Source: Zelopaecilomyces penicillatus
Lineage: Eukaryota > Ascomycota > Sordariomycetes > Hypocreales > Pseudodiploosporaceae
Direction of reading: 5' to 3'
Length of the DNA stretch: 64,000 bases
Assembly: GCA_005765155.1 (NCBI GenBank)
Contig: VCCP01000003.1
Span: forward strand, 6,324,001-6,388,000
Shown here: one piece after another, positions 36,701 to 48,185 of the stretch
Layout of the letters: every line of letters starts with the position of its first letter
Numbering within the stretch: the stretch's first letter is position 1
Program-made: the position numbers and the translations under genes
The notes under the pieces: model-generated
Database searches by the model: none
Seen by the model: the letters and a program-made list of their open reading frames with translations, nothing else
What the model was told of the DNA's origin: nothing

Positions 36701-39700
36701 CCATTCCGTAATAGCTGCTGGGGAATCTATCTAGAGTTGCAATACGGTGTAATCCAGCCGTCACAACGAATACCGTACCCGCACCGTGAAGCCTTATTAG
36801 GTATTCGGGCATTGCACATTGCATACTTCACCGAAAGAGCTCCTGCTCTTTAGAAATCGAGATGTTCCAGTAATAAACTCATGAATTGATGGGGTGAATT
36901 GGCCTCCTAAGCTTGTACTTTACCCAGCCCGGCCCGGCCGACTATCGGCACGTTCGGTTGGTCAGCCAATGTCTCATTCCAGCTTTTCCAATTTTTCCAC
37001 CCCCAAGCCCAAAAAGACCCCCCGTTGCAGCGCAGTAGCTTTCTTCAATAGGGTATTAATAGACGATCTTTTCTTCTTCTTCTTTTTTACGTCTCCTCAT
37101 TCGTCAGAAAAGCCCTAACCCTCTGGCGGTTCCGTTGGGTTTTTAGGTTTTGTTTCTTCAGGGGCCCGACCATCTTTTTGACGAAGAAAATCGACTGGAC
37201 CAGCGCATCTCAATGCGCTGCTGGCAGCTTTCATTCGCGCCGCGCATCCGATGTCGTCTGTTGGGTATGTATGAAACTTATTGTAAGGCAGGGACATGAG
37301 TCGTTGGGCATGCGAGTGCGAGTGGCCTAATAAATTGAATTGAAGTGTGTTTGGGGGGTGTCTATCAAGCAAATTTGTGACATGCAAGGAGAGTCAAGGG
37401 ATCGCATCATTCGTCGAGAAAGAATGGCCGCTTTCTCTCGACTTTTAATTACCTCCTCTCACTCATTTACCTTGTACACACACACACATCATATAAATGA
37501 ATGAAGAACAACACCGAGGGAGAATAACATTGCTAGGGCGAGAGAGAGGGGGAAAGAAGCAGTTCCGCCAGTTAAAGAGAAACAACCAACACCAATGATA
37601 TTGAGAGCGGCACAGTTTGAGGGCGGAGTTGTGTGAGTGTCTTGATAAAAGGTGTGGGCACACAAAACAAACGGGCGGCACATTTCTTAGGGGAAACCCA
37701 CAACACAAGAAACAAGACCCTCCCCCAGAAGTGGGCTGCATCCGCTACCGTTTTCCCCTTTCCTTTTCCTTTTCCTTTTTTTGCTTTTTCCTGTAGGACG
37801 GACGACGATAGCTAAAAAACTGTGTGGGGGGTTTACGCCCTTACTTTTTCATTCAGCGGCGGCGAAGGCGGCGAAGACGGCGCCATTCGTGTGCCAAGTG
37901 GGAAAACCGACGACTCGGACGGTCAGACCATGTGTTATTTGCTTGGCGGTAGGAAGGAAGCGTACATAACATAACCTGAGGAGGGGAATTGCAGCAATAC
38001 AGACTGTGCAATGTACTCCGTGTATGGTGTGCTGGGCGTACCTACTCATGCTTAACTTGAGTCGAGTATTTTTGGACTGTCAAGAACGGCTACGATTTCC
38101 AAACCCTTGGGACACGAGCGAGAATACGACGTAGTTCTCGTTTACAGAACCGTAGAATAATTAGAGCAGAAGATGGAATAACGAGGCTCAACTCCCGAAT
38201 TCCCGACATTTGAATGCCTCTTTTTTTTCTAGTTTGCTCGCACGCCCCTTGCCTTGCCCTCGCAGACTGCCTCGTTAGGAAATACACTTTTTTGTTTGCA
38301 CAAATCCGCAGCACAGCACAGCTCAACACAGCACAGCCTGGCTCCAGCGTCGCAAGCTGGACCTCGTCTGAATACGGTAATTAATGGTTTGCTTGTCGAC
38401 GTGGGCTCATTTCGTTTGTTTGCGCGAGGCTGAGATGAAAAGAAGACCACCCCCCCTGATTATGAGCTCAGGCAAAGCTGAAAGTGGAACTTTGTCCACA
38501 CTGTCCCTGAACATGAGGGAATGGAATTAATGAATCTAATACTGCGTACTGCCTATCACTGCGATGGACCCTCTACTTTTGATGATGGATTGACAGAGCT
38601 ACTTTCCCTCTGCGGCTGAACGGCTGCCGGTGCAACAGCACACATCAATGTCACATACCTATTCGACTATTCAAAGGGTCCATCCAGGTCTCGGTCCAAG
38701 GTCCTCCTCGTCTTGGGTTCCAGGCTGTGGGGACGACGGTTACAGCGCATCACCCAGCCAGCATGGATTAGGCTGTGCTTTGGGCTGGGTCAGCCAATAG
38801 CTGGAATCCATCTCGCTTGCCTTTCCCCAGTTCTCATCTCGCTACTGTGTGCTTTTCTCTCATTCTTTTTGATTGATGTTCCATTCTCTTTGGGTTTACG
38901 TCTCCTCCTGCTTCCATGTTTCCCCAATCAAATCATCACCAATCTTACCGCGGTGTGCATCAAGGACAACAAGCACCCGCCCGCCGGCTTCGGAGACGGC
39001 ACTGGGCGTCGGTGCTTCAAAACTTGGGGGGGCTTCCCGTTGATGATTGGGTGCATTGGACGCATGGCGACATTTGCTGCTTACTGTACTTTTTGCAAGT
39101 GCCGTGGCCATGAGAGAATTTACATCTTGGAGTGGATGATAAGGGAAGCTGGGGAAGAACGCCACCAGCTCCTCGACACGGTAATAAACGGAGAGGGGTC
39201 CAAACTGAAGGATCCATCTTGGCGTGGCTCCTTGGCAAAACGGACGACTGTCGACTCTTGCTTGGCCGTTCGCACAGTGTGTATCAATGTTCAGGACAAT
39301 CCGTACGGTAAGGTAGCCAGCCTTACTATCTCCCGTACTGTATCGCCAGTGCGGTCAACGGGTGGGATTTGGGGTGGGCTGTTGATTGCCTCTCTCTCTA
39401 CCGTAACCCTCTCGCTCGCCCTCTGTCTCTTGTGTGCGTGTGCTTTGTGCGTGTGGGTGGATTAGAGTGTGGAGAGAGTGTGGATAGCAAAGAGTCCATT
39501 GCGTGGGTCAGCACGACACATCCCAACATCATCATCCCCCGTCGCACACAAGCACAAGGTCAAGGCGAAGGCGAAAAAAAAAATGGACAAGGCTGTTGGG
39601 CTAAAGCTGGGCAAATCCAGGGGGTGTGTGTGTACAGTAGATACAGTGTGTCTGGGGCTGGGCTGCGACATGGATGTGGGACGTCCCGACGCCGGGCAGC

Positions 39701-40041
39701 ATCCATTATCCGTCGATGACTCTACATATATCTTACCCCTTGGGCCCTCCTCATCCTCGTGCCCCGTCCGACATCTCTCACCATTTTGCCATCTCCATAA
39801 TAACTTAACCAAAGTTTGAAACTTGACGATCCATTCACGCCATATTACAACCATCTTGACAACATCTTGCCAGACAGGATTCAGTTCTACATCAAAGCAT
39901 TTACTAAACTCGATCGACATTCTCAACCAACCAACCGATCACTCCTAAACAAACCTCACAACAGCGCTGGTCGCACTCTCTTAGACAAACAGAGAAAACC
40001 AAGGCTCACAACATCCACATCTACACACATACTCGCCCACA
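30707..40041. other. 9.3 kb region without convincing genes
   Basis: Base composition is ordinary rather than AT-rich, but no open frame shows a recognisable domain and none is supported by splice signals. The longest open stretch (38713-39465, +) starts at TTG and its first ATG is far inside. There are many simple repeats, including CA and GT runs (31950-31972, 34286-34326, 34579-34609, 37477-37488), a GGGAGA run near 35080-35100 and a CCTTTT run at 37755-37790. The last 350 bases look like a promoter and long leader for the gene at 40042. A 5' untranslated intron or a noncoding transcript would not be visible to me. Confidence 0.4.
34286..34609. repeat. Opposed (CA)n/(CG)n and (TG)n microsatellites
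   Basis: A CA run passing into mixed CA/CG at 34286-34326 is followed about 250 bases later by a TG run at 34579-34609. The two are near-complementary, so one strand's transcript could pair across the gap. Both are alternating purine/pyrimidine, the type of sequence able to adopt Z-form. Confidence 0.8.
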
Positions 40042-40320
40042 ATGTCGCCTAAACAGTCCGAAACAGCAAACTACTACCTCTCCGCCAGCGAGCTCGAGCT
40101 CGACTCCCAAGCCTGGATGCAGCCCATCATCATCGAGGATGAAGACCTCACGTTTGGTGGCAAGCCACTGAGCGCCTGGTACGAAGAGGAGCGCAGCCGC
40201 CACAACAGCAGCAATAGCAGCGATGACGGCCACAGCCACGGCGAGGAGGAGCGTCGAGGCCGCGAGCGTGTGCGAAGACATCACGGAAGCAAGAGCAGCA
40301 AGAAGCCTCATCGCAAGTAA
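40042..40320 (+). CDS. Small charged protein, unknown function
   Basis: A single exon of 92 residues. The start codon sits in good context (CCCACAATGTC) after a long CA-rich leader of the kind seen before expressed fungal genes. The N-terminal half looks folded and specific (SETANYYLSASELELDSQAW, then EDLTFGGKPLSAWYEEERSR), while the C-terminal half is a low-complexity tail of Ser/Asn/Asp/His then Arg/Lys/His, ending KKPHRK. There is no signal peptide and no membrane span, so it is probably cytosolic or nuclear. I do not know a named family. The contrast between a non-repetitive N-terminus and a basic tail is why I call it real. It follows more than 9 kb without a gene. Confidence 0.7.
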   Translation: MSPKQSETANYYLSASELELDSQAWMQPIIIEDEDLTFGGKPLSAWYEEERSRHNSSNSSDDGHSHGEEERRGRERVRRHHGSKSSKKPHRK

Positions 40321-42387
40321 AAAAAGGCTGGCTGTTTTCTCATTATAACTATCTCGACCGTGTCCAATATTCTTCCTACACACACATACATACATATACC
40401 CTTTGCCCTGGCTACGACTTGAACATGTTCATTTTCTTGCGGCGGTCTGGCATCATCGTCGTTTGTTCATCGTCTTGGCTATAGACTGTGCATTTTTCAT
40501 CAATCATCTTTTGCTGCCTCATCTTCGCTCGCTGCGGTACGCATCATCACATCCGGAGCATTTCATCTCGTCTCCCCAATACCCTCAGGGGCCCATGTTC
40601 ATTTCCAGAGGACATCTCGAACATCTACATTCATCCACATCCGCATCCCTCGCATCCTCACATCATCATATACTTTCCATCTCGACTAGCTGTATAATGC
40701 AACTGCTTCCACATACTTTTCGCGACGCATTCTAGACGGGCAGGGACGGGTTTCCATCACTCTCGGGGCGGCGCATCTGAACTCTCTCTCATTCTCCACG
40801 TCGCATCTCTGTTTTTTACACTCTCTCTTCAGCATTCAAGGGTGGTTTAAGCGTTTCATTCCCAACGGAGGACTTCTTTTCGGCCAATTTTTTCCCTTCA
40901 TCCCGACTTTGTTCAAACTCTGCCCCTTGGGCGGTTGGACAGCAGTATCGGTGGTGTGTTTTCCATCTTTCATTATTCAGCGTGGCTTCTTTGGCTTTCA
41001 TTTCATTTCAACGACATCAGATATGGGCAAGGGATTCAACGAATCAAGAGCTTGGCCTGCCTCACGGCGATGAGCAAAACTGAGGTGGCCAGGTCCAGGC
41101 TACAGAGAGGTTCCACGATGGGTGGGACATGCATTTGGGACATGGGATATCTTAAGAGTTTCTGTGGAGAGCGGTAGCTTTCCCTTAGGTAGCAGTGGAG
41201 GAATGAGCGTCAGCTCAACTGAATGGCAGGAATACCATGAGTTTGTGACTTTTCTTTAAACCTTTGATCTCGTCCCACCAAGTGAAGTGACCTGTTGTAC
41301 TCTGCAGCATGACCAGATTGTGCGACTGGATATGATGCTTTGGAATGGCCAGCCAGCAGAACAAGCAGCATGAATGGCCATTGTCTCGGCCACGCCATTG
41401 CTCCCCAAAGAAGAGCGCGCAAGCTCTGTCTTGGCTGTGGTGACAGCAGAGAGCATCATTGGCTTGCTGCCTTGATGCAGATTTCTATGACCCGTCGGAG
41501 TCATCTTGCGCTTGACCCAGAACAGAATGGGCACCACCAGTGGTATGGTTCACATTCCTAGACTGAAATTGTCCTGAATGGTCGTGACAGTCCTGCATTG
41601 TCCTGAATGGCTCTCTTTCATGTGTCTCGGCTGCCTCTAGTCGCGCAAATGGCAGCATCATCGCAGTGTCACCCATCACGCGCATCCAGAAAGAGGGAGC
41701 CCGCCACAGTTCCATTCATTCTGCAGCAAACAAGCCTCACTCCCTCCTGATACGAGATGCATGTTTCATCCAACACATTCACTGCCCCTCGGATACTTCT
41801 GCAGGGCTGGAATTAGACTCTTCAGCCCTGTACGATATATTGGTTGTTCCGGTGACGCCACCATCGCCAGTTGCAGGTGGCCTGGACGCCCTGTCGACCC
41901 AGAGCTGTGGTTCAGCTCCAGCCAGGCACACTCCATCCATCCATTGTTTTTCAGGCGATGGTGCGCTGTACTGTATCGCTGTACAGTTTTGGTAGGGTAG
42001 CATTGTGGGCGGCCGTCGCCTGTTGGTGCGCTGTAATTGGGTGCTGTCAGGTGTCGCGTTCGGTTTGACTTTTCAGCCCAGGGCGTGCGACGCTACTGCA
42101 GGCAGTGGGATGGATGGATCTGATGCTCCAGACGGATTGGATGAAGGCGATGCGATGGCTGCTGGCTGCTGGCTGCGGACTGTGGCGGGTGAAGTGAAAG
42201 GTTGCTGGATGGCTGTCCGTCGTTCCGGACCCAAGTGGACGGGAATGGGGCGTCATGGTGTTGTGCCGAATGAGGCATCACCAGTCATTACCCGTCACAA
42301 CTCTTGAGCCAGTGACCGGTGACAACCCTCAACTCCGCATACTCACTTCATCACTCAGTTTTCAACTCCCAAACAACATCATCCAAC
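40321..42387. other. Intergenic region before the Nudix gene
   Basis: About 2 kb with no recognisable gene. The first 450 bases are CT-rich 3' flank. Further on there are short reiterated ATGG/TGCTGG-type motifs near 42105-42180. Open frames are short and lie in mixed frames. Confidence 0.45.
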
Positions 42388-42975
42388 ATGTCACCCCCCC
42401 TCTTCAGCTTCACCTTCCACACCAGCCTATCCCCTTGGAACATCCCCTGCCAGCAGTGGCTCCGCGACCACCACTGCTCCAACCTCAACGGTCTCGCAAC
42501 CGGCAGCCTCGTTTTCGATCCGCAGGGCCGCATCCTCCTCATCCAGCGCGCCGGCCACGACTCCATGCCCAACAAGTGGGAAGTCCCCGGTGGCGCCGTT
42601 GACGACGACGACCCTACAGTGTTGCACGGTGCGGCGCGGGAGTTGTGGGAAGAAGCCGGCCTCGTCGCCACGAACTTCACTCACCTCATCCGGCCGGCCA
42701 TTACCTCCGGGGCCGGCGCGGACACGGAGCTCGGCCACATTTTCACCAACAGGCTCGGCACAAAGACCTTTTGTCGCTTTTCCTTCGTCACCGAGGTCGA
42801 GAGCTGCGCCGCTGTCCAACTAGACCCCAACGAGCATCAGGCCTTTGTGTGGGCTACAGCAGATGAGATCCAGCAGCAGCGGATGCATGACGGGCTAGAG
42901 ATTCCCATCACTCACGAGTCGGTACGGGTGCTTATCCTCGAGGCGTTTCGGCTGAGAGAGGGACTTGCAGAATAG
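42388..42975 (+). CDS. Nudix hydrolase
   Basis: 195 residues from the ATG at 42388, which follows ATCCAAC, a typical fungal start context; no in-frame ATG lies upstream. The fold begins at GLATGSLVFDPQGRILLIQR, followed by WEVPGG, an acidic stretch, and the Nudix-box end RELWEEAGL, which carries the metal-binding glutamates. The first part of the box (GGAVDDDDPTVLH) has one residue more than the canonical spacing and lacks the usual first Glu; I believe this spacing is common in fungal members. Such enzymes cleave nucleoside diphosphates linked to another group, or related pyrophosphates, in cytosol or mitochondria. The substrate is not predictable. The gene is intact and intronless. Confidence 0.9.
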   Translation: MSPPLFSFTFHTSLSPWNIPCQQWLRDHHCSNLNGLATGSLVFDPQGRILLIQRAGHDSMPNKWEVPGGAVDDDDPTVLHGAARELWEEAGLVATNFTHLIRPAITSGAGADTELGHIFTNRLGTKTFCRFSFVTEVESCAAVQLDPNEHQAFVWATADEIQQQRMHDGLEIPITHESVRVLILEAFRLREGLAE

Positions 42976-43621
42976 AAGGTTGTCTGTATTATACCATGAC
43001 TGGTAGTATGAATGTTTGGGGTAGCCCTGAAGAATTAAATAACGGGATGATGAGATGCAAGAAACAGAGAGTCACTAGACCGATTAGATAAATGATTCAA
43101 AGAGATTTGTAGTCTTGCAGATAATAAAAATACATCCAAGAACGATATTAATAATAGTTTATGTTCCTCAAAATGAGTTCAAGATTCTCAAGCATAGGAT
43201 CTCTAGCTAGATACACTCTCAGCGCCTTGTTGGAGAGTGCTGATGGGTCCGCGCACTGGATTCTTCAGTTGGTTGACAATAAGGAATGCAAACGTTAAAC
43301 CGGATTTAACGTACAACTCACTGGCTGCGGGAGGCAAAGCTTACGGGTAGACTTCTTTCCAGGTAGTGCAAGCTTTTGGGTTTAGGTTAGTCTGAGACTA
43401 TCATTGCCACGCTTATAGGGACGAAGCTGAACTTGGTAGTAACGGCTAATAAACTATCACCGTCGCTAATCCTTGAAAGGTCTGGGTATTTTCCAAGTAG
43501 GATTTTAGACAAGTGCTCTCACAGAAGCCAGATTAGTGAGTGCAGCAAAAGCAGAATACCCTGTTCTTCCTTTGGATGGATGGCCATGACACTGATTAAC
43601 AGGGGGATCATCAAAGATAGT
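42976..43621. other. Intergenic region between Nudix gene and decayed gene
   Basis: AT-rich 3' flank of both neighbours. No gene or repeat recognised. Confidence 0.45.
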
Positions 43622-44900
43622 TCAACTTCCCAATAAACTATTGCCATCCTTTGCGGTCCCTTTAGTAAAGGGATAATTGGGGTGGCCTTCTTTGTATTTT
43701 TGAAGCACGTCGGTATCAAAGCTAATCCTAGGCGCAGCCTGGTTTCTGGACATAAAAGCCACCCATGCTTTCACGATATCAGCAAGATCCATCCGATTTG
43801 ACAGCATGTGAAGCATGCTAATGGCAAGAATAGTAGTGGCCACAAAGAGCGATACGTGAACACAGAGCATGGGGCGGGTTAGTGATTCATCTACACTTAG
43901 AAGCGACAAGTCTACCAGGCGGAAGCAACCCTACACCGTTTCCAATGACAGAAGAATTCGTAGCCCTTGATCCAGCTGCGGCAACCGTATCCCATTGGGC
44001 AAAGTATAGATTGAGTCATCGTACTCGTTGGAAGACCACTCAAAGAGCACGTAGACATCATCAAATGTGTTTAGCAGATGATAATCATGGAGGGAACTAC
44101 CGCTTCGCTGCACAATTCGGCTACCAAGCTTTCGCCAGTGGTTCTGGATTAGGTCATGAAGCGCCGTTTAAGACCTTCCGACTTCAAGTGTTGGTCGACG
44201 ATGAAATATGTCTCGGTGCGAATGTTGCTGATTGGTTTAAAATGGTCGGTTAGACCAACGGAAATAGTTTCCATGATGTGCTTTTCTGTGTCACAGGATG
44301 AGTTTTGTTGAGAGCTTCGTGCTTGCTGTAACTATAAAGGGGAAGGGCATGTGCATATGCCGCCCAATCGACTGTCGATGCGACTCAACAGCACGTGGCA
44401 ATACAGTCGCTGTTAGGTTATGGGGATCTACAACACTTTCGAGAGTATTCTGGATGAGGATTGATTGATCGATTGCAGCGGGCAGTGAAGGCACCCAAGC
44501 CTTATTTCATACTGTCCTCGCCTTCCCTCTGTCTTCAAACGCATCAATTTTGGCATTTGCTGCGAGAAGCGCTATAGCGACTTCTTCCACGTACTCATAA
44601 TAGAGATCACAAAGACCACCAATAGAGAATCGTCCAAATCCAGAGTTGTAAGGAACTAGGATACCGGCGTCCTCAGTAGAGCGCTTCGTGATCTCAAACC
44701 CAACCTCAAATCCAATGAGAAAGTTGATCTAAAACAATGCCGCTACTTTATAGGCCGCAGTCTCTACGACGAACCGAAGACAGAAGTCCCAATTCGGCCC
44801 GGCCGTGCCGTAGCATATTCAACAACCTTGCATATGACATTGACATACAAAAGATCCAATGTTAGATGTGTTTTCAGGAAAGTCAATCTGGTCCTACCCG
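43622..44900 (-). pseudogene. Decayed membrane-protein gene with internal stops
   Basis: Read on the minus strand, one long protein-like frame is visible with interruptions. It runs from about 44900 (LTLDLLYVNVICKVVEYATA), through a frameshift, to PNWDFCLRFVVETAAYKVAA, a stop, then INFLIGFEVGFEITKRS, ILVPYNSGFGRFSIGG, a second stop in place of a likely Trp codon, then WVPSLPAAIDQSILIQNTLE and VVDPHNLTATVLPR, and further pieces down to a membrane-span-like segment near 43860 and a final stop at 43622. Both internal stops (TAG after LF, TGA before NKAW) can be explained by single C-to-T or G-to-A changes. I do not recognise the family beyond a fungal protein with C-terminal hydrophobic segments. 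The gene is dead in this strain. Confidence 0.65.
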
Positions 44901-45501
44901 GTGGTTGCATGAAGTGTCAAGTGCGAGCAGTGAATCATCATCCACAATGCATAGTATGTGAATAAACTAGCTACGCCTATCCTGCCGAGTTGTTGAACTG
45001 ATCCTGGACTATGTTTACTTGACTAGGTCTGCGCCGTCATATAGTTATATATAAGGATATGGTCCTTGACTGCTACAGTCTTATACTGTAGTGTAATAAC
45101 ATAGGCTTCTATTCTTAGTTCTTAATGTATCATCTCTGTATGCCTAATCCAGCGACTGAGTAGTATCATATCCGCCCGGCTGCAATCCCTCCAGACTTTT
45201 ACCGTGTTTGATCCGAATCTAGTACCGAAGCTAGACGACCTGGTGTGGCAGCAACCGGAGACAGTGTAATATCCCCAATCACACTGCTGGGCGTTGGTTA
45301 AAAATCTTGCATCAAGTTTTACATTGCCGTCTATGTGTTTCATGATCAAAATTCCTACGTCTTTTTTCGTGTCTGGTTTGCTTTTTAATTAGAAGTGAAC
45401 TCGCAACAAAATATAAAATGTTTAATACAAACACTATACTAACTCTTAAACTACTGGCTGTTCAATCACACCTAAATTTTATTCCGCAATGTAGCCCTCC
45501 A
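44901..45501. other. Intergenic region
   Basis: AT-rich sequence between the decayed gene and the 3' end of the acyl-CoA oxidase. It may contain more of the decayed gene's 5' end. Nothing else is seen. Confidence 0.4.
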
Positions 45502-47692
45502 TTACAATTTCGATAGCAACGGCTTGGTGTACAAGAGGAACCCATCTTTATCTATTCCCCCGTTTTCTTTTGCTTCTTGGTTGATTGGGAGTTGTTTCGT
45601 CCACGACATCAGCGTTTCGTACACATTCCCATCTCGCACGCCTAGCGCCGAGGCAAGACTGCCGTCCGTAAAGCCCCAAGCGTCGGCGAACCCAACTGCA
45701 TCTGGCAGTAGTCTTTTGGCCATATCATTTAGACTCTGTCTCATCAGTTTGATATGATTAGGCGTCAAAGATGTGAGTTCCAGAAACGAGGGTGATAAAG
45801 GTTGAGATGTCGTAATAATCTCCAGCGCGTTGAAGATGACGAGAGAATAGAGAGCGTCGCGAGAGGCCTTGTCTAAGTCGTAACTTGGCATAGTGTCATC
45901 AATGCCAGTAACAAGTCCACCAAGAGCGGCCACAAAGGATCGCATAACAAACAGCTCAATATATGCTCGTGCAACGGTGATCATCCTCAGCATGTGGTCA
46001 TTGAACGCATCTTCTGCCTTCTGCTGTTGTTGAGTCTGATTGAAACGGATTGAAGACTCGCATTCGAATATGAGGCGCGTTACACGAATTTCCATTATGT
46101 CGACCAAGTTTTGGAGACATGTCACGTCAAACTCAGCATGATCAGGATATTGCGGCAACACTGGCTCAGTCAAATAAACGGATTGTGACGCAGCTGAATC
46201 CGGATACAAAACATGGAAGCGATCGGCCAAGTACTGCACCGGAGGATCAACGGGCTTGCCATCTCTTACTGCCGCAGCCATTTTGATAAGATATCTCGCA
46301 GTCTGTTGATACATAACATAGTTTTCTCCTTCAAGAGTGGTGGTGGAGGTAACAGACGTGACAATATCTGGCAAGCCCGATAGAACAGAGTAACCATGCC
46401 CCCCGCAGCATTTTCGACAGTCCTCAGCCCCATCTGCTGCAATCTGGGTGGAATAGGCTTTCAGGGCCGCAACAGTCGCATGGCTGTACGCCAGGCTATG
46501 ATGATCGCCACACAACTGGCTATTCAACATCTTTTGATACATTAGCTCGCTGGACTTGCAAGCAAAGGCCAGGGAATAGGCTCGGGCCATGTGAGTTAGT
46601 AAACGGACGTATTGCGACTGGTACGAGATAATGGCAGCTTCTTGCCCGTTGCTGTTTAGGTTTTGTGCACCCAATCCCTGCTCCCGAACTGTAGAGTAGC
46701 GGATGGCAATCGTTGCGGCTTGGGCAAGTTGAAATGTGACCGTGTGTGCAATGGAATTGCGTGTGTAGAGCATAGTAGCATACACGAGTTTGTCGTGACT
46801 AGCCCGAATATATTCTCCGCCTGGCAAGACTTGGGCGTTACGCATGAGAAGATTAGATCGAGGAATGCGGCACTCGCTGAAGATAGCATAGCCGTTATCA
46901 GTTTGATTCAGTCCGAGCTTGAGTCCGATCTCGCCCAACTCAATTCCAGGCATGGGTGAAAAGTCTTTTAAAGATCGCACCCGCAGCATGAATGGGTGTA
47001 CGCCGAGACTTTTGTTGCCAATCACCAATTGGGCCATGACAATTGCATGCGAGCAAGAATACCCAAGACCCCCAGGCCAGTACTTTGTTGAAGTAACTGT
47101 GGGTGAGTTGATGATGAATTCATCGTTATCGACATCGAACGTGGCAGTTGTCTCAAGGCCACGAACAAATGTGCCATGGCCTAGCTCAGTCTGGCAGTAT
47201 ATGCCGACAATGCTTCCACCTTCAGCCAATGGAAGCCAATGTGCCAGCTGCTCATCCGATGCCAGTGTCTTGAGGGCGGGTATGAACATGGCTGGATGCA
47301 ATCCATATGGAGAACCATTAATGAAAGTATAGTTGTTCGTTGCTCGGCTGAACACTCCATGTCGGTGCTTGATTTCGTCTTCCATCAAAGCCTTGCCAAC
47401 GCGAAGACCCTGATGATAAACATGCTTTCTATCCAACCCGGCATATCGTTGAGGTATGGCAGAGATATCATCAATGCCCAGAGCAGCTTCCACTCGAGCG
47501 AATGCTGCCTCGCGTATTATAAGGTTCTCTTCTCTATATATCGAATGTAATTAGTTTATGAACTTGCAAGGAACAGGAAGGCAGCCAGAACACTATTACT
47601 CACCCATCAAATATTGCAACTGTGATATTTCGAGGATCAAAGGACACTCGAGCCCGAGCACGATCCATCAACTGAGTTTGCCTGTTAGACAT
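45502..47692 (-). CDS. Peroxisomal acyl-CoA oxidase
   Basis: Two exons, 47692-47604 and 47533-45502, join in frame to 706 residues, the normal size of the family. Exon 1 starts MSNRQTQLMDRARARVSFDP; the 70-nt intron has GTGAGT and TATATAG ends. Visible family segments are the ACOX N-terminal region, YCQTELGHGTFVRGLETTAT (FAD/substrate region), the GEIGLKLGLNQTDNGYAIF stretch, and CCGGHGYS followed by TTLEGEN, which holds the catalytic glutamate. The protein ends in SKL, a perfect type-1 peroxisome targeting signal. It would carry out the first step of peroxisomal beta-oxidation, making trans-2-enoyl-CoA and hydrogen peroxide. Chain-length preference is unknown. It sits alone between a decayed gene and repeats, so it may serve a specialised fatty acid rather than being the main housekeeping copy; that is inference. 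Confidence 0.93.
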
Positions 47693-47740
47693 GATTTTGA
47701 TTCAAGAAAAGTATACCAATACAGACAAGAAGCTTTCCAG

Positions 47741-47905
47741 ACTCGCATGAAAAAGCCTGCACAGCGTTCTTGCTATCCAATATTTCTTTATTATGTGATT
47801 TCAATAGCGGCAGCAATGGTCAATAATCTCGGCCCTCACGTCTGATCCAGATAACGGTATTGTCCACATGCATCATCAATTCTGTCCCATTCATCTTAAA
47901 TAATA
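47741..47905 (+). repeat. Dispersed repeat, copy A
   Basis: About 165 bases match the reverse complement of 51895-52062 at roughly 80% by eye, including identical blocks such as GGTCAATAATCTCGGCCCTC and CCACATGCATCATCAA. Many differences are transitions. The ends are not sharp. It starts about 50 bases upstream of the acyl-CoA oxidase start codon, inside its promoter or leader. Confidence 0.75.
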
Positions 47906-47934
47906 ATTTAACAGCGCGGTTAAACACCAACTGA

Positions 47935-48062
47935 CACAAGTATACCTACCAACCAGAAGTATAACCAGTATATCAACCTAAGGTATAACGAGTATATCAA
48001 CCTGAAGTATAACAAGCATGACAACCTGAAGCGTGACATGCACCACAACCTGAAACATGACG
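47935..48062 (+). repeat. 24-bp minisatellite
   Basis: Four to five tandem units of about 24 bases, with the core AACCTGAAGTATAAC changing gradually to AACCTGAAACATGAC. The unit is a multiple of three and one frame stays open as an eight-residue repeat (YINLKYNK-like), but there is no ATG in that frame after the preceding stop. Confidence 0.75.
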
Positions 48063-48067
48063 GGCAT

Positions 48068-48185
48068 AAACACCCTACACTGACAGGACCATTGGAACCT
48101 TACGGCGCCCTACGCCGCTAGAACCTACGCCGCCGGAACCCTTCGGTGTCTTATAGCGCCCTACACTGCCAGAACACTCTGCATC
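48068..48185 (+). repeat. Imperfect GCGCCCTAC/AGAAC repeat patch
   Basis: Directly after the minisatellite, CCCTACACTGACAGGA, GCGCCCTACGCCGCTAGAAC and GCGCCCTACACTGCCAGAAC recur at irregular spacing. It looks like a second, more decayed tandem array. Confidence 0.5.

Noticed and set aside
38713..39465. 250-codon open frame on the plus strand
   Set aside because: It opens at TTG, its first ATG is over 100 codons inside, the composition changes abruptly along its length, and no domain is visible. Treated as chance.
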